64,000 nucleotides of DNA from contig WNNJ02003475.1 in assembly GCA_012934845.2 (NCBI GenBank), positions 1 through 64,000 of the forward strand, in the 5' to 3' direction. Made by a program: the position numbers and the translations under genes. Source of the stretch: Pomphorhynchus laevis (lineage: Eukaryota; Acanthocephala; Palaeacanthocephala; Echinorhynchida; Pomphorhynchidae). Under the pieces are notes generated by a model that was given only the letters and a program-made list of their open reading frames with translations, searched no databases and was not told the origin of the DNA. Below, piece after piece: positions 1-11,072 of this stretch (position 1 is the first letter of the stretch; each line of letters starts with the position of its first letter).

Positions 1-2
1 AA

Positions 3-2354
3 GTTCTCGATGATGCCGAAATCAAATTAACTAGAATTCTGTGGGAATTTTACTCATTGGCATATAATTTTAACGATGGTTTTGTCGACAAAGGTATACT
101 TAATCGACTGCTCGAATGCAAAACCAGAAAGCTGAGTCGATGTATAGGTCGAAGAGTAACAACTGAGGAACTGCACTTCTACCCTCTTCGGCATTGCAGG
201 AGATATAGACACCGATCAGACTATAAACAATTGAACAACGTCGTACTGGATGCAGTTGAAAGCAATGTTGTCAACTTGTCAACGGTTACATTATCGGACA
301 AACAAAAAGAGCTGTTGTCACTTGGCCTGTCATTTGTACCAGCACCAAGGGAATTTGAACGCTATCCGTTAATTCGTAACATAAAGGGATCAATTCATCG
401 TGCAGTTGAGAATCTTCCTAATGATGGCACATCAATTAAATGTTTTGAATTAATTTCGAACCATGCGGATATTCAAAAATACGTTACCCTAACACCCAAC
501 ACACGAAGTCAAACAAATATAAATAAAACGCTTAAAAACGCCTTGAAAGAGCTAAACGCGAATACTGATATAAAGATTCTACCCGCTGATAAAGGGAGCA
601 AGACAGTTATTTGGGGTACGCAACAATACATACAAGAGGGGATGCGCCAACTGTCAAGTGATGCATATGAAGCGATTGAACTTGCGGACCACTCAGGCAT
701 CGTTAAAGAGGTTGAAACTGTTATAGCTACCCTTATAAAAGACAAGCCCCTTAGAAACAATCTCACCGTAACAAGACCAATACCTGGGCACATGTACCTA
801 CTCCCAAAGATACACAAAAATGTAAACCCGTGCCCTGGCCGCCCAATAATTCGAAACTGCGGTACTGCTACTGAGAAATTGGCCCGTCACCTACATAATA
901 AACTCTACCCTATCCTGAAGAAAGCGCAATCATTTATTGAAAGCACGGACGATTTCATCAGAAAATTCGAGGATAGCAAAGCTCACATCAAACCCTCAAG
1001 CATACTATTCACATTGGATGTAGAGTCGTTATTTACCGCAATAGAAACAAATAACGGGATCGCCGCGGTAGCGCGTATCTTAGAAACACACGGATGCTGT
1101 CAGTCTGAAATTGAACACCTCAGTACACTATTGCGTCTTACGATGGAATCCAACACCTTTGAGTTCGAGGGTAAATTGTACCTGCAAAAACGTGGCACTG
1201 CTATGGGAAGCCCTATAGGGCCAACTTATGCAGGCCTTTACGTAGCCGACATCGAACAGAGATATATAAATAGTCGTCATCTGAAACCCTCCATTTGGAT
1301 TCGTTATGTGGACGACATATTCGGTGTATGGGACCATGGTGAAGAGGATTTTGAATCGTTCTTATCCAATCTAAATGCATTTTCGGAGCTAAGGTTCACT
1401 CGGTCTGATAGAATGCAAGACAATCTTAACTTTTTGGATGTGGAGCTAAGGAAAGACCCGGTATCAGGATGGTTAACGTCAATGCACCGAAAGTTCAAAG
1501 GAATTAGATCTCTGGTACATGCCAGGAGTGCTCATCATCCAAGGATTAAACGTTTAATCATCAGAAACGAACTGATCAGAGCTAAGAAAATATGCTCGAC
1601 AGCAAGGATATTCACAGAAGCCGCCATAACCCTGTCTAAAGAATTTGAGTGTAGAGGATACCATTTAAAGCTAATTAAAAGACAATTGGCTGAGGTTTGT
1701 TGTATGGATAGGGACATCCTTTTGACTAAAAAGGTGAGGATCAAAGGCCAGGACAAAATCCCCTATATAGTAGTTGACACTCACCCAGCCCTACTGTCTC
1801 TTGAGCGGGATCTAACGACTGCCTTAAACGCATGTAATTCCATATGCGGAACAGGTGTCAAGATTAAAGTCGCCTACAAAAGTGGTAAATCCCTACGGCG
1901 TTTACTGTTCACAAACAAGCTGAAAATATCGGAAGGAATGCAAAGATGTGGGGATAAGCGCTGCAAGTGCTGTGAATATGTTGCAGTCGGAAGAATGTTT
2001 AGCAGTCCGGTAACTGGACTAACGTACAATACCCGATGCAAAGCTTCATGCAAAACAAAGAACTCGGTGTACGTATGCATGTGCTCAAACTGCCCATGTT
2101 GTTACGTGGGAGAGACATCGAACGCCTTAAATATTCGAATGAATATAAGAAGATGTGACATACGCGCAAAACGGGGCAATAGAGATGGCGCAGCACAACA
2201 CTGCATCGATAACCCGCAACACCGAATGTCTGTAACAATTGTGGAATCTGATTTCAAAAATGATTGGCAAAGAAAAGCAAGAGAGAAGTATTGGATCGCC
2301 CAATTAATGAGCGATACACAATTAAATGCTAATCATGATTGCCATATACCTTAG
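3..2354 (+). CDS. Penelope-like element polyprotein, RT plus GIY-YIG (5' end outside window)
   Basis: This is a retrotransposon protein that reverse-transcribes its own RNA and nicks target DNA. The frame is open from base 3. The codon at 57 is TTG, so the true start most likely lies left of the window. Numbering residues from base 57, visible RT motifs are LPKIHK near 249, LFTLDVESLFTAI near 317, GTAMGSPIGP near 380 and the catalytic IRYVDDIFGVW near 415. A Cys-rich linker (CGDKRCKCC) follows near 630. A GIY-YIG endonuclease then runs from about 667, with VYVCMC, CCYVGETSNALNIRM and a late REKYWI. The order RT, Cys linker, GIY-YIG is diagnostic of Penelope-type elements. No stop interrupts more than 780 codons, so this copy is young or still active. 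GC content is higher than in the surrounding DNA. Confidence 0.93.
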   Translation, partial: VLDDAEIKLTRILWEFYSLAYNFNDGFVDKGILNRLLECKTRKLSRCIGRRVTTEELHFYPLRHCRRYRHRSDYKQLNNVVLDAVESNVVNLSTVTLSDKQKELLSLGLSFVPAPREFERYPLIRNIKGSIHRAVENLPNDGTSIKCFELISNHADIQKYVTLTPNTRSQTNINKTLKNALKELNANTDIKILPADKGSKTVIWGTQQYIQEGMRQLSSDAYEAIELADHSGIVKEVETVIATLIKDKPLRNNLTVTRPIPGHMYLLPKIHKNVNPCPGRPIIRNCGTATEKLARHLHNKLYPILKKAQSFIESTDDFIRKFEDSKAHIKPSSILFTLDVESLFTAIETNNGIAAVARILETHGCCQSEIEHLSTLLRLTMESNTFEFEGKLYLQKRGTAMGSPIGPTYAGLYVADIEQRYINSRHLKPSIWIRYVDDIFGVWDHGEEDFESFLSNLNAFSELRFTRSDRMQDNLNFLDVELRKDPVSGWLTSMHRKFKGIRSLVHARSAHHPRIKRLIIRNELIRAKKICSTARIFTEAAITLSKEFECRGYHLKLIKRQLAEVCCMDRDILLTKKVRIKGQDKIPYIVVDTHPALLSLERDLTTALNACNSICGTGVKIKVAYKSGKSLRRLLFTNKLKISEGMQRCGDKRCKCCEYVAVGRMFSSPVTGLTYNTRCKASCKTKNSVYVCMCSNCPCCYVGETSNALNIRMNIRRCDIRAKRGNRDGAAQHCIDNPQHRMSVTIVESDFKNDWQRKAREKYWIAQLMSDTQLNANHDCHIP

Positions 2355-2470
2355 TGCCCCAGCAATACATTTCGCTTTACTATTTTTTAATATATAATCA
2401 CATTGTATTTTTCACCCTACATTGATTGAAATTGTATTCCCATTATTTGACAAGTATTGTTTTATTTTCA

Positions 2471-2512
2471 GACTCTGAAGAAGGCTTTTACGCCGAAAGC
2501 TTAGCTCTTGTA
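2471..2512 (+). ncRNA. Hammerhead-core-like hairpin at PLE 3' end
   Basis: CTGAAGA (2475-2481) is followed by a GGC/GCC stem (83-85 with 92-94), GAAA (2495-2498), a GC-tta-GC mini-stem and TC. This is the order expected of a hammerhead core with a tiny stem III; CUGANGA is permitted. I see no good stem I within the copy, so a self-contained ribozyme is not supported. PLE termini are known to carry such motifs. Confidence 0.4.
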
Positions 2513-2569
2513 TTGTGCTATAAAAGAAAAATCGCTGCTGTTACTCGATTCTTGATTTGATTTGTTTAA

Positions 2570-2573
<4 letters not shown>

Positions 2574-2620
<47 letters not shown>
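2574..2620. repeat. (TA)n microsatellite
   Basis: An uninterrupted TA tract sits exactly between the 3' region of the PLE and the 443-bp tandem array. TA tracts also border two other arrays in the window (near 4150 and 62099), so they may be preferred insertion sites. Confidence 0.95.
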
Positions 2621-2621
<1 letters not shown>

Positions 2622-3704
2622 CGAATAGTTGCTAGGTCACACGAGGTGACTTTCGCATTGAAAACCAGCTACAGAATCCTTCCTTCATGATATCCAATTC
2701 CATACACCCTGACTACTAACGGCGCCATTGCCACAACCGTTTTCGTTTCGCCCGCTTTTTGCCACATGTTGGTAGCCCCGGGCTCGTCAGAAGCTGACTA
2801 CCAACTCTTCGCCTTTTGAAATTTGACTTATCCGAGATTCGAGCTGTCGCTCTCCGTACTTGGCTTGCGCTCTTGACTGCTAGGCTACGAATCCAGGATT
2901 ACCAGATTTCACACAGTATATGAAACCTTCCATCATGATATCCAGAAACTGCATTGTCCGAGATGCTTCTCTGGCATGCTTATTATAGATTTTATCGTAT
3001 GAGATCATGAAGATCGATTGGAATCGGGACTGGTGATCCTTTGATGGATTCTTATTTATGTAACGAATAGTTGCTAGGTCACACGAGGTGACTTTCGCAT
3101 TGAAAACCAGCTACAGAATCCTTCCTTCATGATATCCAATTCCATACACCCTGACTACTAACGGCGCCATTGCCACAACCGTTTTCGTTTCGCCCGCTTT
3201 TTGCCACATGTTGGTAGCCCCGGGCTCGTCAGAAGGCTGACTACCAACTCTTCGCCTTTTGAAATTTGACTTATCCGAGATTCGAGCTGTCGCTCTCCGT
3301 ACTTGGCTTGCGCTCTTGACTGCTAGGCTACGAATCCAGGATTACCAGATTTCACACAGTATATGAAACCTTCCATCATGATATCCAGAAACTGCATTGT
3401 CCGAGATGCTTCTCTGGCATGCTTATTATAGATTTTATCGTATGAGATCATGAAGATCGATTGGAATCGGGACTGGTGATCCTTTGATGGATTCTTATTT
3501 ATGTAACGAATAGTTGCTAGGTCACACGAGGTGACTTTCGCATTGAAAACCAGCTACAGAATCCTTCCTTCATGATATCCAATTCCATACACCCTGACTA
3601 CTAACGGCGCCATTGCCACAACCGTTTTCGTTTCGCCCGCTTTTTGCCACATGTTGGTAGCCCCGGGCTCGTCAGAAGGCTGACTACCAACTCTTCGCCT
3701 TTTG
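2621..3704. repeat. 443-bp tandem repeat, about 2.4 copies
   Basis: Units start at 2621, 3063 and 3506. They are almost identical; one visible difference is an extra G in the second and third copies near the CTGACTACC segment. The array ends at about 3704, where a different palindrome begins. On the minus strand each unit carries TCGTCAG/CGGGC and GCCCG/TTTC, that is CTGACGA, a GCCCG/CGGGC stem and GAAA. No protein frame is recognisable. Unit size and motif suggest a retrozyme-like or PLE-terminal repeat. Confidence 0.9.
2744..2807 (-). ncRNA. Hammerhead-like motif in 443-bp repeat (first copy)
   Basis: Read on the minus strand: CTGACGA (2790-2784), then GCCCG (2783-2779) able to pair with CGGGC (2754-2750), then GAAA (2749-2746). 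An 8-bp helix GTTGGTAG/CTACCAAC (2805-2798 with 2775-2768) encloses the CTGACGA. No convincing cleavage-site strand is visible in the unit. Equivalent motifs occur in the second and third copies. Confidence 0.45.
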
Positions 3705-3784
3705 GATACGGCAGGTATAATGCCGTATGTGCTGAGTATGTCTACTCAGCACATTCGTGCATTACTATTATACCTGCCGTATCC
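3704..3784. repeat. Palindrome with 18-bp perfect arms
   Basis: The left arm 3704-3721 is the exact reverse complement of 3767-3784. A second inner palindrome (TGCTGAGTA / TACTCAGCA) lies between them. The inner segment recurs near 4120 and 4331, so this is a head-to-head junction of two copies of the neighbouring repeat. Confidence 0.85.
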
Positions 3785-3925
3785 ATTTAGGATCCAACGA
3801 GTGCAGCGACAATTCAGCAACAACCTCTGCCTAGTGTTTAAGGATGGTCCGCACAGCAATTCGATCTGGTTAAGAGCGAAAGCCTCAGACAATTAAGCAA
3901 AGTGTCGGAAACGCCTTTATTCACA

Positions 3926-4030
3926 ATGTCACACAGGCAACCGAAACGACCAGTGTGTACCTCATTCTACTGATGAGTGTTGCCGGGTACTCATCATTTC
4001 GATGCTGAAGTGGTCGTCTAGAAGTGACAT
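3926..4030 (+). ncRNA. Strand-permuted hammerhead motif, family I
   Basis: Three hammerhead core strands are present with full complementarity. GGCAAC-C-GAAA-CGACC lies at 3936-3951. TTCTA-CTGATGA-G-T-GTTGCC lies at 3965-3984. GGTCG-TC-TAGAA lies at 4012-4023. Stem II pairs 3936-3941 with 3979-3984, stem III pairs 3947-3951 with 4012-4016, and stem I pairs 3965-3969 with 4019-4023. An extra helix GTACC/GGTAC (3957-3961 with 3986-3990) extends stem III. ATGTCAC/GTGACAT (3926-3932 with 4024-4030) closes the region. The strand order (GAAA, CUGAUGA, UH) is non-canonical, so within one unit the stems cross each other. Predicted cleavage would follow C4018. Confidence 0.6.
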
Positions 4031-4039
4031 GGTGACTGA

Positions 4040-4145
4040 AAGTCGTGAATCGAAGTCCAGTCTATCAAGCAACACCATTTATTATAAATGCCGTATTTCG
4101 TAAGAAATCCTGGACCGTTGTCTACTCAGCACATTCGTGCATTAC

Positions 4146-4229
<84 letters not shown>

Positions 4230-4372
4230 CTTAATGGTGTTGCTTGATAGACTGGACTTTCGAAGTCAAGTCTATCAAGCAACACTATTTAGTATAAATG
4301 CCGTATTTCGTAAGAAATTCTGGACCATTTTTTACTCAGCACATTCGTGCACTATATATATCGACGTATTTC
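4040..4372. repeat. Partial inverted/direct copies of the family I repeat, with (TA)n
   Basis: The segment after the ribozyme motif (tctatcaagcaacac, then a stretch ending in actcagcacattcgtgca) occurs at about 4060-4145 and again at about 4267-4356. A short inverted piece at about 4230-4262 faces the second copy. A long TA tract (4150-4225) separates them. This resembles the rearranged, partly inverted tandem copies typical of PLE-mobilised DNA. Confidence 0.75.
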
Positions 4373-4404
4373 CTCGTTTTACGTTTTAATTATTTAACGT
4401 TTAG

Positions 4405-4470
4405 ACATTTCTACGATACTTACTTCAATGCTCGTACTTCAATAGTATTTTCTGGTAATGCTCGTCAAAT
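4405..4470 (+). CDS. Repeated-unit exon 1 of host gene
   Basis: This 66-nt exon lies between TTTAG and GTAAGT. It starts with one base that completes a codon and ends with two bases, so both borders are phase 2. It encodes a 22-residue unit beginning HFYDTYF and containing VFSGN, matching the family pattern xF..(x)F..NSSLxISGN...L. The same borders and length recur in the exons downstream. I do not recognise the protein family. Confidence 0.65.
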
Positions 4471-5867
4471 GTAAGTTTTTATGATTTTGTAGAAACGTTT
4501 TTCTCAATTGTTTGAATTATATTTCTATAATTCAAACAATAATTCTGATTTTCAATAATTCAATAAATTTTAAATTGCTCATAAGTTACATTTTAAAAAA
4601 TTAAAGTGTCTAAATAATGCAACATCTTAAAAAGGCATCGTTTCTCTCAGCAGTTCAATCCAATGTACAGTTTTATGGTCAATTTATTCATAAAGGAGAA
4701 CTTAAATGATATCTAATGTTGTGTAAAGTATAACTTTTATTGTAGATTTAGAGATTTGAACTGTTCATTTAAGTTATATAGACAGAAGTTTTATCCTCAC
4801 AAAGGATAAAGTTTATTAAGTTTGTAATGCAAACTTAATAGTTTAAGTGCCTAGATATCTTTAGAAGTCAAATGAACAAATAAATATTTTTCTAGTGCTT
4901 ACTATTTCGATAACATAAAACTATAAAATCCACACTTTTTAAAAGTATTTTCTTTTTTACAAGAAAAGCATTTATTGTAAACCTATGCCATAATAAAAAA
5001 TAATATAATTTTAAAGTTAAATTTAAAAATATTTTAAAATGTTTGTAAATTGTTTGTCAATAATTTACAAAATTGTTGAAATTACACAAAGAACATTCAG
5101 TGCTTACAAAGTCTGTGCTAACACACTGATTTTTTATCAAATTTTATAATACAAAATTTTTTAAAACTCTATATGCCAATTAATATACTATTTTTTCAAC
5201 ATATGGTTTTGGGAAAGTCTGGTTTTATAGATGTTGTTGTGACACAATAATTGAATATTGGCCTAATAGAATATCCATATTCCAATGTTTTAATGTTTTA
5301 TTTCAAATATTTTCTTGAAGCCTTTTTAAGAACTTTTATTTTCGCTGGCTGTAAATTGGTTTGACTAATATTATCCATGTCGATTCGATGTGAACAATTT
5401 GACTAAACGTTGCCAGTAAGTGTGCATAATAAATAATCATGTTCTTGTTCTGGTTTCGGTTCTATAATCGAATATTTATATATGGGATCTGTTAAAATCG
5501 ATCCCGAATCGCTGATTAGATATAACCAGTTTATAAAAGAAAATATTTATTTATTAAAAGCCTAAACTTTTGGATCTATCTTGATCGTTCTTCAGTGTTC
5601 GTTATGGCGTTGCATCAATTTTTTAGAAAATTGAGAAAAAAATTGAGAAACAATGTTTCGTATTTAGAATCTAATTCAATTTGTGAATTGAAATTATAAT
5701 TTTATTAAAATTTTGAAAAAATAACTTATGTGGTTTTATCAAACAAAGTAGTTACTAAAATTTACTAAAATTATAGAATTTAATAAGAAATATTTTCCTT
5801 TGTCAATAATAAACTTTTTTAATTGAGTTCTTTACAATTTTGTAAGAATGATAACATGTCTGTTTAG
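4471..5867 (+). other. Intron-like AT-rich DNA with a PLE-terminus-like motif
   Basis: No coding signal is seen. On the minus strand at 5595-5560, CTGAAGA is followed by a GATC..GATC hairpin and a degenerate CAAAAG. This resembles the CTGAAGA-stem-GAAA hairpin found at PLE ends elsewhere in the window, and is probably a decayed PLE end. Confidence 0.5.
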
Positions 5868-5933
5868 AGAATTTGTTGATGTAAACTTCAAATCGTCCAC
5901 TTCACTGGATATTTATGATAAACGTACTATTTT
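5868..5933 (+). CDS. Repeated-unit exon 2
   Basis: This 66-nt exon is bounded by TTTAG and GTAAGT with phase-2 borders. The unit begins EFVDVNFKSSTSLDIYD. It keeps the F at position 2, the F near 7 and the S-L-D-I core of the family, but lacks the SGN tripeptide. Confidence 0.6.
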
Positions 5934-7620
5934 GTAAGTACTTGGTGTCATTTGATTACAATTATTTTTTATCTTATAATATGTAATAATATTTATATGT
6001 AATAATATAAATACGTTTTTCTAATCTGTCATTTTGTGTTTTGTTGATTTATAATATAATTATTATACAATGATGTATAGTTGATATATAATTATAAATT
6101 ATTCTAACTTTGCTGATTTACTTGAATTATTAAGTTATAATTCTAATTTACAATTAGAATTAATCTAATAATTAATAATAATAATTAATAATACTAATAA
6201 TTAATTAATTATATTAATCTATAATTATTTATAGTTCTTAAGATGTTTTATCGTAAATCTTAGATAAAATATTCAATAACTGTTTTGTGAATGAGATTAC
6301 AATAATTATATTTATAAATATATAATTACATTTTTAATAATTGCATTTATAAACATATAAAATCAATTTTTTAATTTTGTTTTGAGTGATAGCTAGACTA
6401 TTTTTATTGATAAATTTTTTATTGATTTAGTTTTGAATGATATCTGGACAATTTTACCACCTAATGGTTAAACAAATAGCGACTTGTGACTATTTTTTCA
6501 TATTGTATAATCCTTGATATCCACATGCTACCGAAATATGGATCAAAATTGTATAAAATAATGTCTCTTCACGATTGTCATTTACAATGACAATCGGAGA
6601 CATATTAACATTAATATTGTTATTTTAATATTGTTATAATATTGTTATTTTTTAATCATATAAATCATAAAAATCATATAAATATAAAAATTTATGTCAT
6701 GTATAACTCGGATGTTTTTAAACGCAAAGTTCATTAATAACTATGTCGTTTTTTTAAACCAAAGGCAAAGATTTCTATTTTATATCGACTCGCTATACGA
6801 TTAATTTGAAGCAGCAGACACTTTTGGAACGTCACAATTTAGCAGAAGCAAAAGATTATTTGATTATTGGCTGATTCTCTTGACAATAAAGCTTGACGAC
6901 ATTTTATCTTTTCCATTCGCTCCGTATTTAAATTGTCTTAATACTTCGTGACACTTTTGATTTGAATTTGCATCGCATAAGAAATATGATGAGACCAAAT
7001 TATTGCAAATACGAACCTCAATGAATTTTCCTTAAAATGACGGCTGCATAATTGAGATTAAATCCACTTTAGTAAATTTACCTTCACAAAATTCAACGTT
7101 CCCTTTTAGACTTAGAATCATGTGCTTTTAATTACAATCATTTTTCGCGCAATACATAATATGACCAATTAAACTCTATCCTGTAAAATAAGGAGCATCT
7201 GGCATTGACGAGTTTGACGAACAAATTCGTCAGCCATGATTACTCAACAGTACCAAGAACACAATGATTTGTTTTCTCTGCTTTCTAATATTTCACATTT
7301 CAATAGTTTTAAAATAAAGTTATGTAAATGTAATAAATTTTCATTCTAACGTGAAGATTAAAGCATTTTTTACGTGTAGATTAAATTCTCGTTGATTTAT
7401 GAGGACTGCAACTTTTTTATTTTTAACCATTTTTTTATTTTTTATTTTTATTATTTTTATATTTTATTCTATAAAATATTTATAATCTATTAAACATTTA
7501 AAATTGATTCTATAAATCCTAAAATTATGCATTCACATAGGCATTTTATGTAAATGAGGTTAAAGATTTGGAGCGTCATAATTGGTATGATTAAATAAAT
7601 ATCGTAAAACTGTCTTGTTA
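5934..7620 (+). other. AT-rich intron-like stretch
   Basis: I see no gene, repeat family or RNA here beyond A/T-rich simple sequence. It lies between exons of the repeated-unit gene and is most simply intron. Confidence 0.5.
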
Positions 7621-7626
7621 CTCCTT

Positions 7627-10050
7627 TCATGTCCATATATGTCCATATATTACTTCTTTCATGTCCAAACTCGGTATATTTTCAAAGATCAATCTTTCGT
7701 GGTAAAGCTCGATTTGAACTGATCTTCTGTCGTAACTGTCAGTAAAGGAACCGTTATCTCTGCACTTACCCAGGAAGATTTCGATATCATTGATTGAGAC
7801 GACGTTGTGCTGTCTTCTGAGAGAGATCCTCCTCCGTTTTGTTCTTGTTCTAATCGTTGCAATATATTTTAATTCATAAACAGACATCGCATTTTTGAAT
7901 GAATCTTCAAAGATATAGCATCCTTTATTTTTGACAACCATAAATAAATCTTATGTCAAGAAACATATTAAGTCTCTGTCTTATTGCACATTTAAAGAAT
8001 CATTTGTAATTTTGTATTTATTCAGTTGTGAATTCTTTTTGGGAAATAACACAATAAATATCATTTTTGTGAACGTATATTTTAGTTATTGATTCAAGGG
8101 TCATTCTTTAATATTGATATCATATAAATCATCTTAATTGTAGAACTATATCTATCAATTAAATCTTGTGTCACCATATTTTACAGAGAGCTGGATTATC
8201 TCCCGGAAAGTTTCTTTCGTCATATAAATGAGGAAAGAACTTTAGATTTTGGGACTCTTGACAGAATGATCATATCAGTTATTCTTTGAAACCAGTATAT
8301 CTTCTACATTAACCCTATTTTATCTGTAATTAGCATTGGCAACATATAGATCCAGAATTTAAAAACCATAGTGCACAATATTAATTCCTTCGAACTCAAA
8401 ATATTTCGTATCTACGTGCAAAACCAGTTAACATGTTTTATCCATCACGCACAATATCAATTCCTTCGAACTCAAAATATTACATATCCCATGTGTAAAA
8501 CATTGCATCCAAAGTCAGGTCCAGAAATTTTACGTTCGTTCATGTCTTTTAGAACGTGATTTTTATCAACAAGAGTTGCATCATTTCAGTATCGCTTTTG
8601 TACAGCATTTGGATTTCAAAGTTTAGCTGATTAATTGTGACAGCGTTTAGTAATAAAGGCTGCTGCAAACGCAGACGTTGTTCAAGAAGCTTTTTCATGT
8701 TGCATTTTTCTCAATAAATGTCATCATTACAAAAGATTTAGATAAAGTATTTTTAAATGCAGTTATCAAGACGATAAATAGAAAGTTCACATTTTTTAAA
8801 CATCTCTGATTTAACAAGTTGAGCGCATTGTTTCCATTTGTTGTCCATCTACAGCGTTCCTCACATCGATTATGTTTAACCTATTTTGAATTATATTACT
8901 TTCTGCAGAGTAGTAAAGGTCGTGGAATTGATAAGAAAGAAACAGTGTGTCAACTTAAGTTCATACTTTCCAATTATTCGCCATTTCTACAACCCCAGCT
9001 TTGTGTTTGCCCTGTGAAACATGTCTCCACATACAATATGCCTCAAAGTGATCAGTGCGATCTCAGTTATAACTTTTACCATAGTAAAAATGCTTTCACT
9101 GTATCCCATGTATTAATACATTTTCAAAGCAAAACAAGATTTATATCCACAGTGACGAGCCAATACCTGATGATAGTGTTGATCACCTTTCCATTTTAAC
9201 ATATGCTAAATTCTTTTCTAGTAAAAGAACTTGGTGATGAACTTTGACTTTGTCTTTAAGTTTTCTCAAGGTGTAAAGCTCACTCCCTTCAACTGGAGTA
9301 CTGTGAATATTGACTAATTACCGGGCAACCGTTTATGGCTGATTAGATCATGTATGTTGCGAATTACTTTTTTCAAAGGCCTTTGACCTTGTTTGTTGAA
9401 TTGCGTATACTCCCATTGATTATCAAGTTTTTTATCAGTTTAAAATATTCTTGTCATGCTTATTTTCTCTAATCTCTTCGACTGTAGTTTACGGTAAAGA
9501 TATTTAACTTATGTAAGTTCACTTCTGCGAGCTAATCGTTATAAATTCTTCTACATCGGATTTCAATTCATCTTTATTTAGCTTTAGACAAATATTTCGC
9601 GTTCAACTCTATGTTATATAAACAAAAAGACAAAAGATGATTAGTAATTTTAGTTGTGTAACGGTCCTCCTGGAAACATCATTAAATTCATCCATTTGAG
9701 AGATCGTAATTAATATAAGATTCTTAGATACTATTGGTAGCATAAATCAATTTTAGATGCAGATGATGGATCAAAGCCATTTTTAATCAAACAAATTAAT
9801 AGATCATTATCATCAACCCTATAATGATTACTTTAAATCACATATTTACGTAAGCTCACAAGATTTGATAGATTTGGTAAATTATTTCCTGAACAAGTGA
9901 ATTGTTTGGGGGTTCGATCATTTGTACCTGATCGGTCTCTTTCCTTACACAAACTGCATAATTGAAAGTAAGTTTTCTTGTCATAGCGAATTTGTTTGCA
10001 ATTGCATGTTTATTATCGTAATCAGCTATAATTTTATACTTTATTTTCAT
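7627..10050 (-). other. Unrecognised minus-strand coding-like fragments
   Basis: A 104-codon minus-strand frame (7627-7941) has a basic patch (RTRTKRRRISLRRQ). Further minus-strand stretches around 8.8-9.2 kb and 9.86-10.05 kb read as broken protein-like sequence. A short direct repeat (caattccttcgaactcaaaa, near 8382 and 8462) is also present. The pattern suggests an old mobile element in the intron, but I find no diagnostic motif and assign no family. Confidence 0.25.
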
Positions 10051-10069
10051 AAATAATTTCGATGTTTAG

Positions 10070-10114
10070 AATGTTTTTCGATGCAACTATTGAATCAGTT
10101 GTTAACCTTTCATT
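10070..10114 (+). CDS. Repeated-unit exon 3 (short, 45 nt)
   Basis: The borders are TTTAG and GTAAGT, again phase 2 at both ends. The length of 45 nt is a multiple of three and encodes MFFDATIESVVNLS plus a split codon. It matches the first half of the 22-residue unit (F at position 2, then S..NLS), as if seven residues had been lost. Confidence 0.45.
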
Positions 10115-10489
10115 GTAAGTAACAACGAATTTGATTTTGTTGTTGAAGTTCAACACTTTTAATTCAGTACATTTTGATATTCCTTATTCTGACTAGACAT
10201 TTTATAACCAGGTGTTCTCTTTTAGATTACTATTTTACGATTCTCACGCATATGTAACTAAATTTTAGTTTTACTTTTCTTAATCATTGTTGATAGTGCG
10301 ACTGCATTTGTATCTTGCTCTCTATTAAATCTTATATTTTAATACATATTTTGCATATTTTCAATGACTATATATAATTTATTATTCACTTTGCTTTCAT
10401 TGACAAAAGATCTTTATTTGCTTCTACATTTTTAAACACAATGTTTATTTTTTGAATAAATTTTGTTTTTAAAATACATTTTACTCTAT

Positions 10490-10555
10490 TTATTTGACGT
10501 TTCAGTGGCCCTATTCATTTTGTTCTGAGATTGGCCGAAACGTCAAATAAATTAT
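10490..10555. repeat. 15-bp inverted repeat flanking a GGCCGAAACGTC motif
   Basis: Tttatttgacgtttc (from about 10490) is the exact reverse complement of gaaacgtcaaataaa (to about 10552). Between them is CTGAGATTGGCC before GAAACGTC. This resembles PLE terminal hairpins and may be a solo end of such an element. Confidence 0.45.
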
Positions 10556-10837
10556 TACAGTTCTCGTGTGAGTTAAATCCCTTTAAAAACTAACATAAGC
10601 TGGAGCGCGATGTGATTTTATCAGCCTTGAATCAAAATTTATGAATTCTGTAATAAAAAGTGAAATTTTTTATTGAATTGTTAGTCAATTCATAAAAACT
10701 GCTATTTAATTTAAATTTTGATTATAAATGTTACCGTTCTATCGGAGATTTCTAATTGCCTTAAATATTTTTGTAACAAGAAATGCAAACTTATGAAAAA
10801 GACTTTAATTTATAAATTTGTATTTATATAATTGAAT

Positions 10838-10876
10838 AATTGATAGCTGCAGAATTTATGCAGCTATCAATTATTT
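10838..10876. repeat. Short perfect hairpin in intron
   Basis: Aattgatagctgca and tgcagctatcaatt form 14-bp arms around a short loop. No other function is apparent. Confidence 0.6.
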
Positions 10877-11018
10877 AGTCAAAATGTCCATAAAGATCTA
10901 ATTTATAACCATAAAGATTTTTAATCTTGAAATTTTTAACTAAATAATTGATTAAAGAATTAATAAGATTAACAACAAATACTTGTGTCTATCTTTAAAT
11001 TGTGAAACATCAATTTAG

Positions 11019-11072
11019 AATCTTTGAACGAGGGGTTAAATCCCTGTTGACGTATAAACAAAGTAACCGAAT
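11019..11072 (+). CDS. Repeated-unit exon 4 (54 nt)
   Basis: Bounded by TTTAG and GTAAGT, length 54 nt, phase 2 at both borders. It encodes IFERGVKSLLTYKQSNR plus a split codon. It keeps the second-position F and the S-L-L core, but is four residues shorter than the usual 22. Confidence 0.45.
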
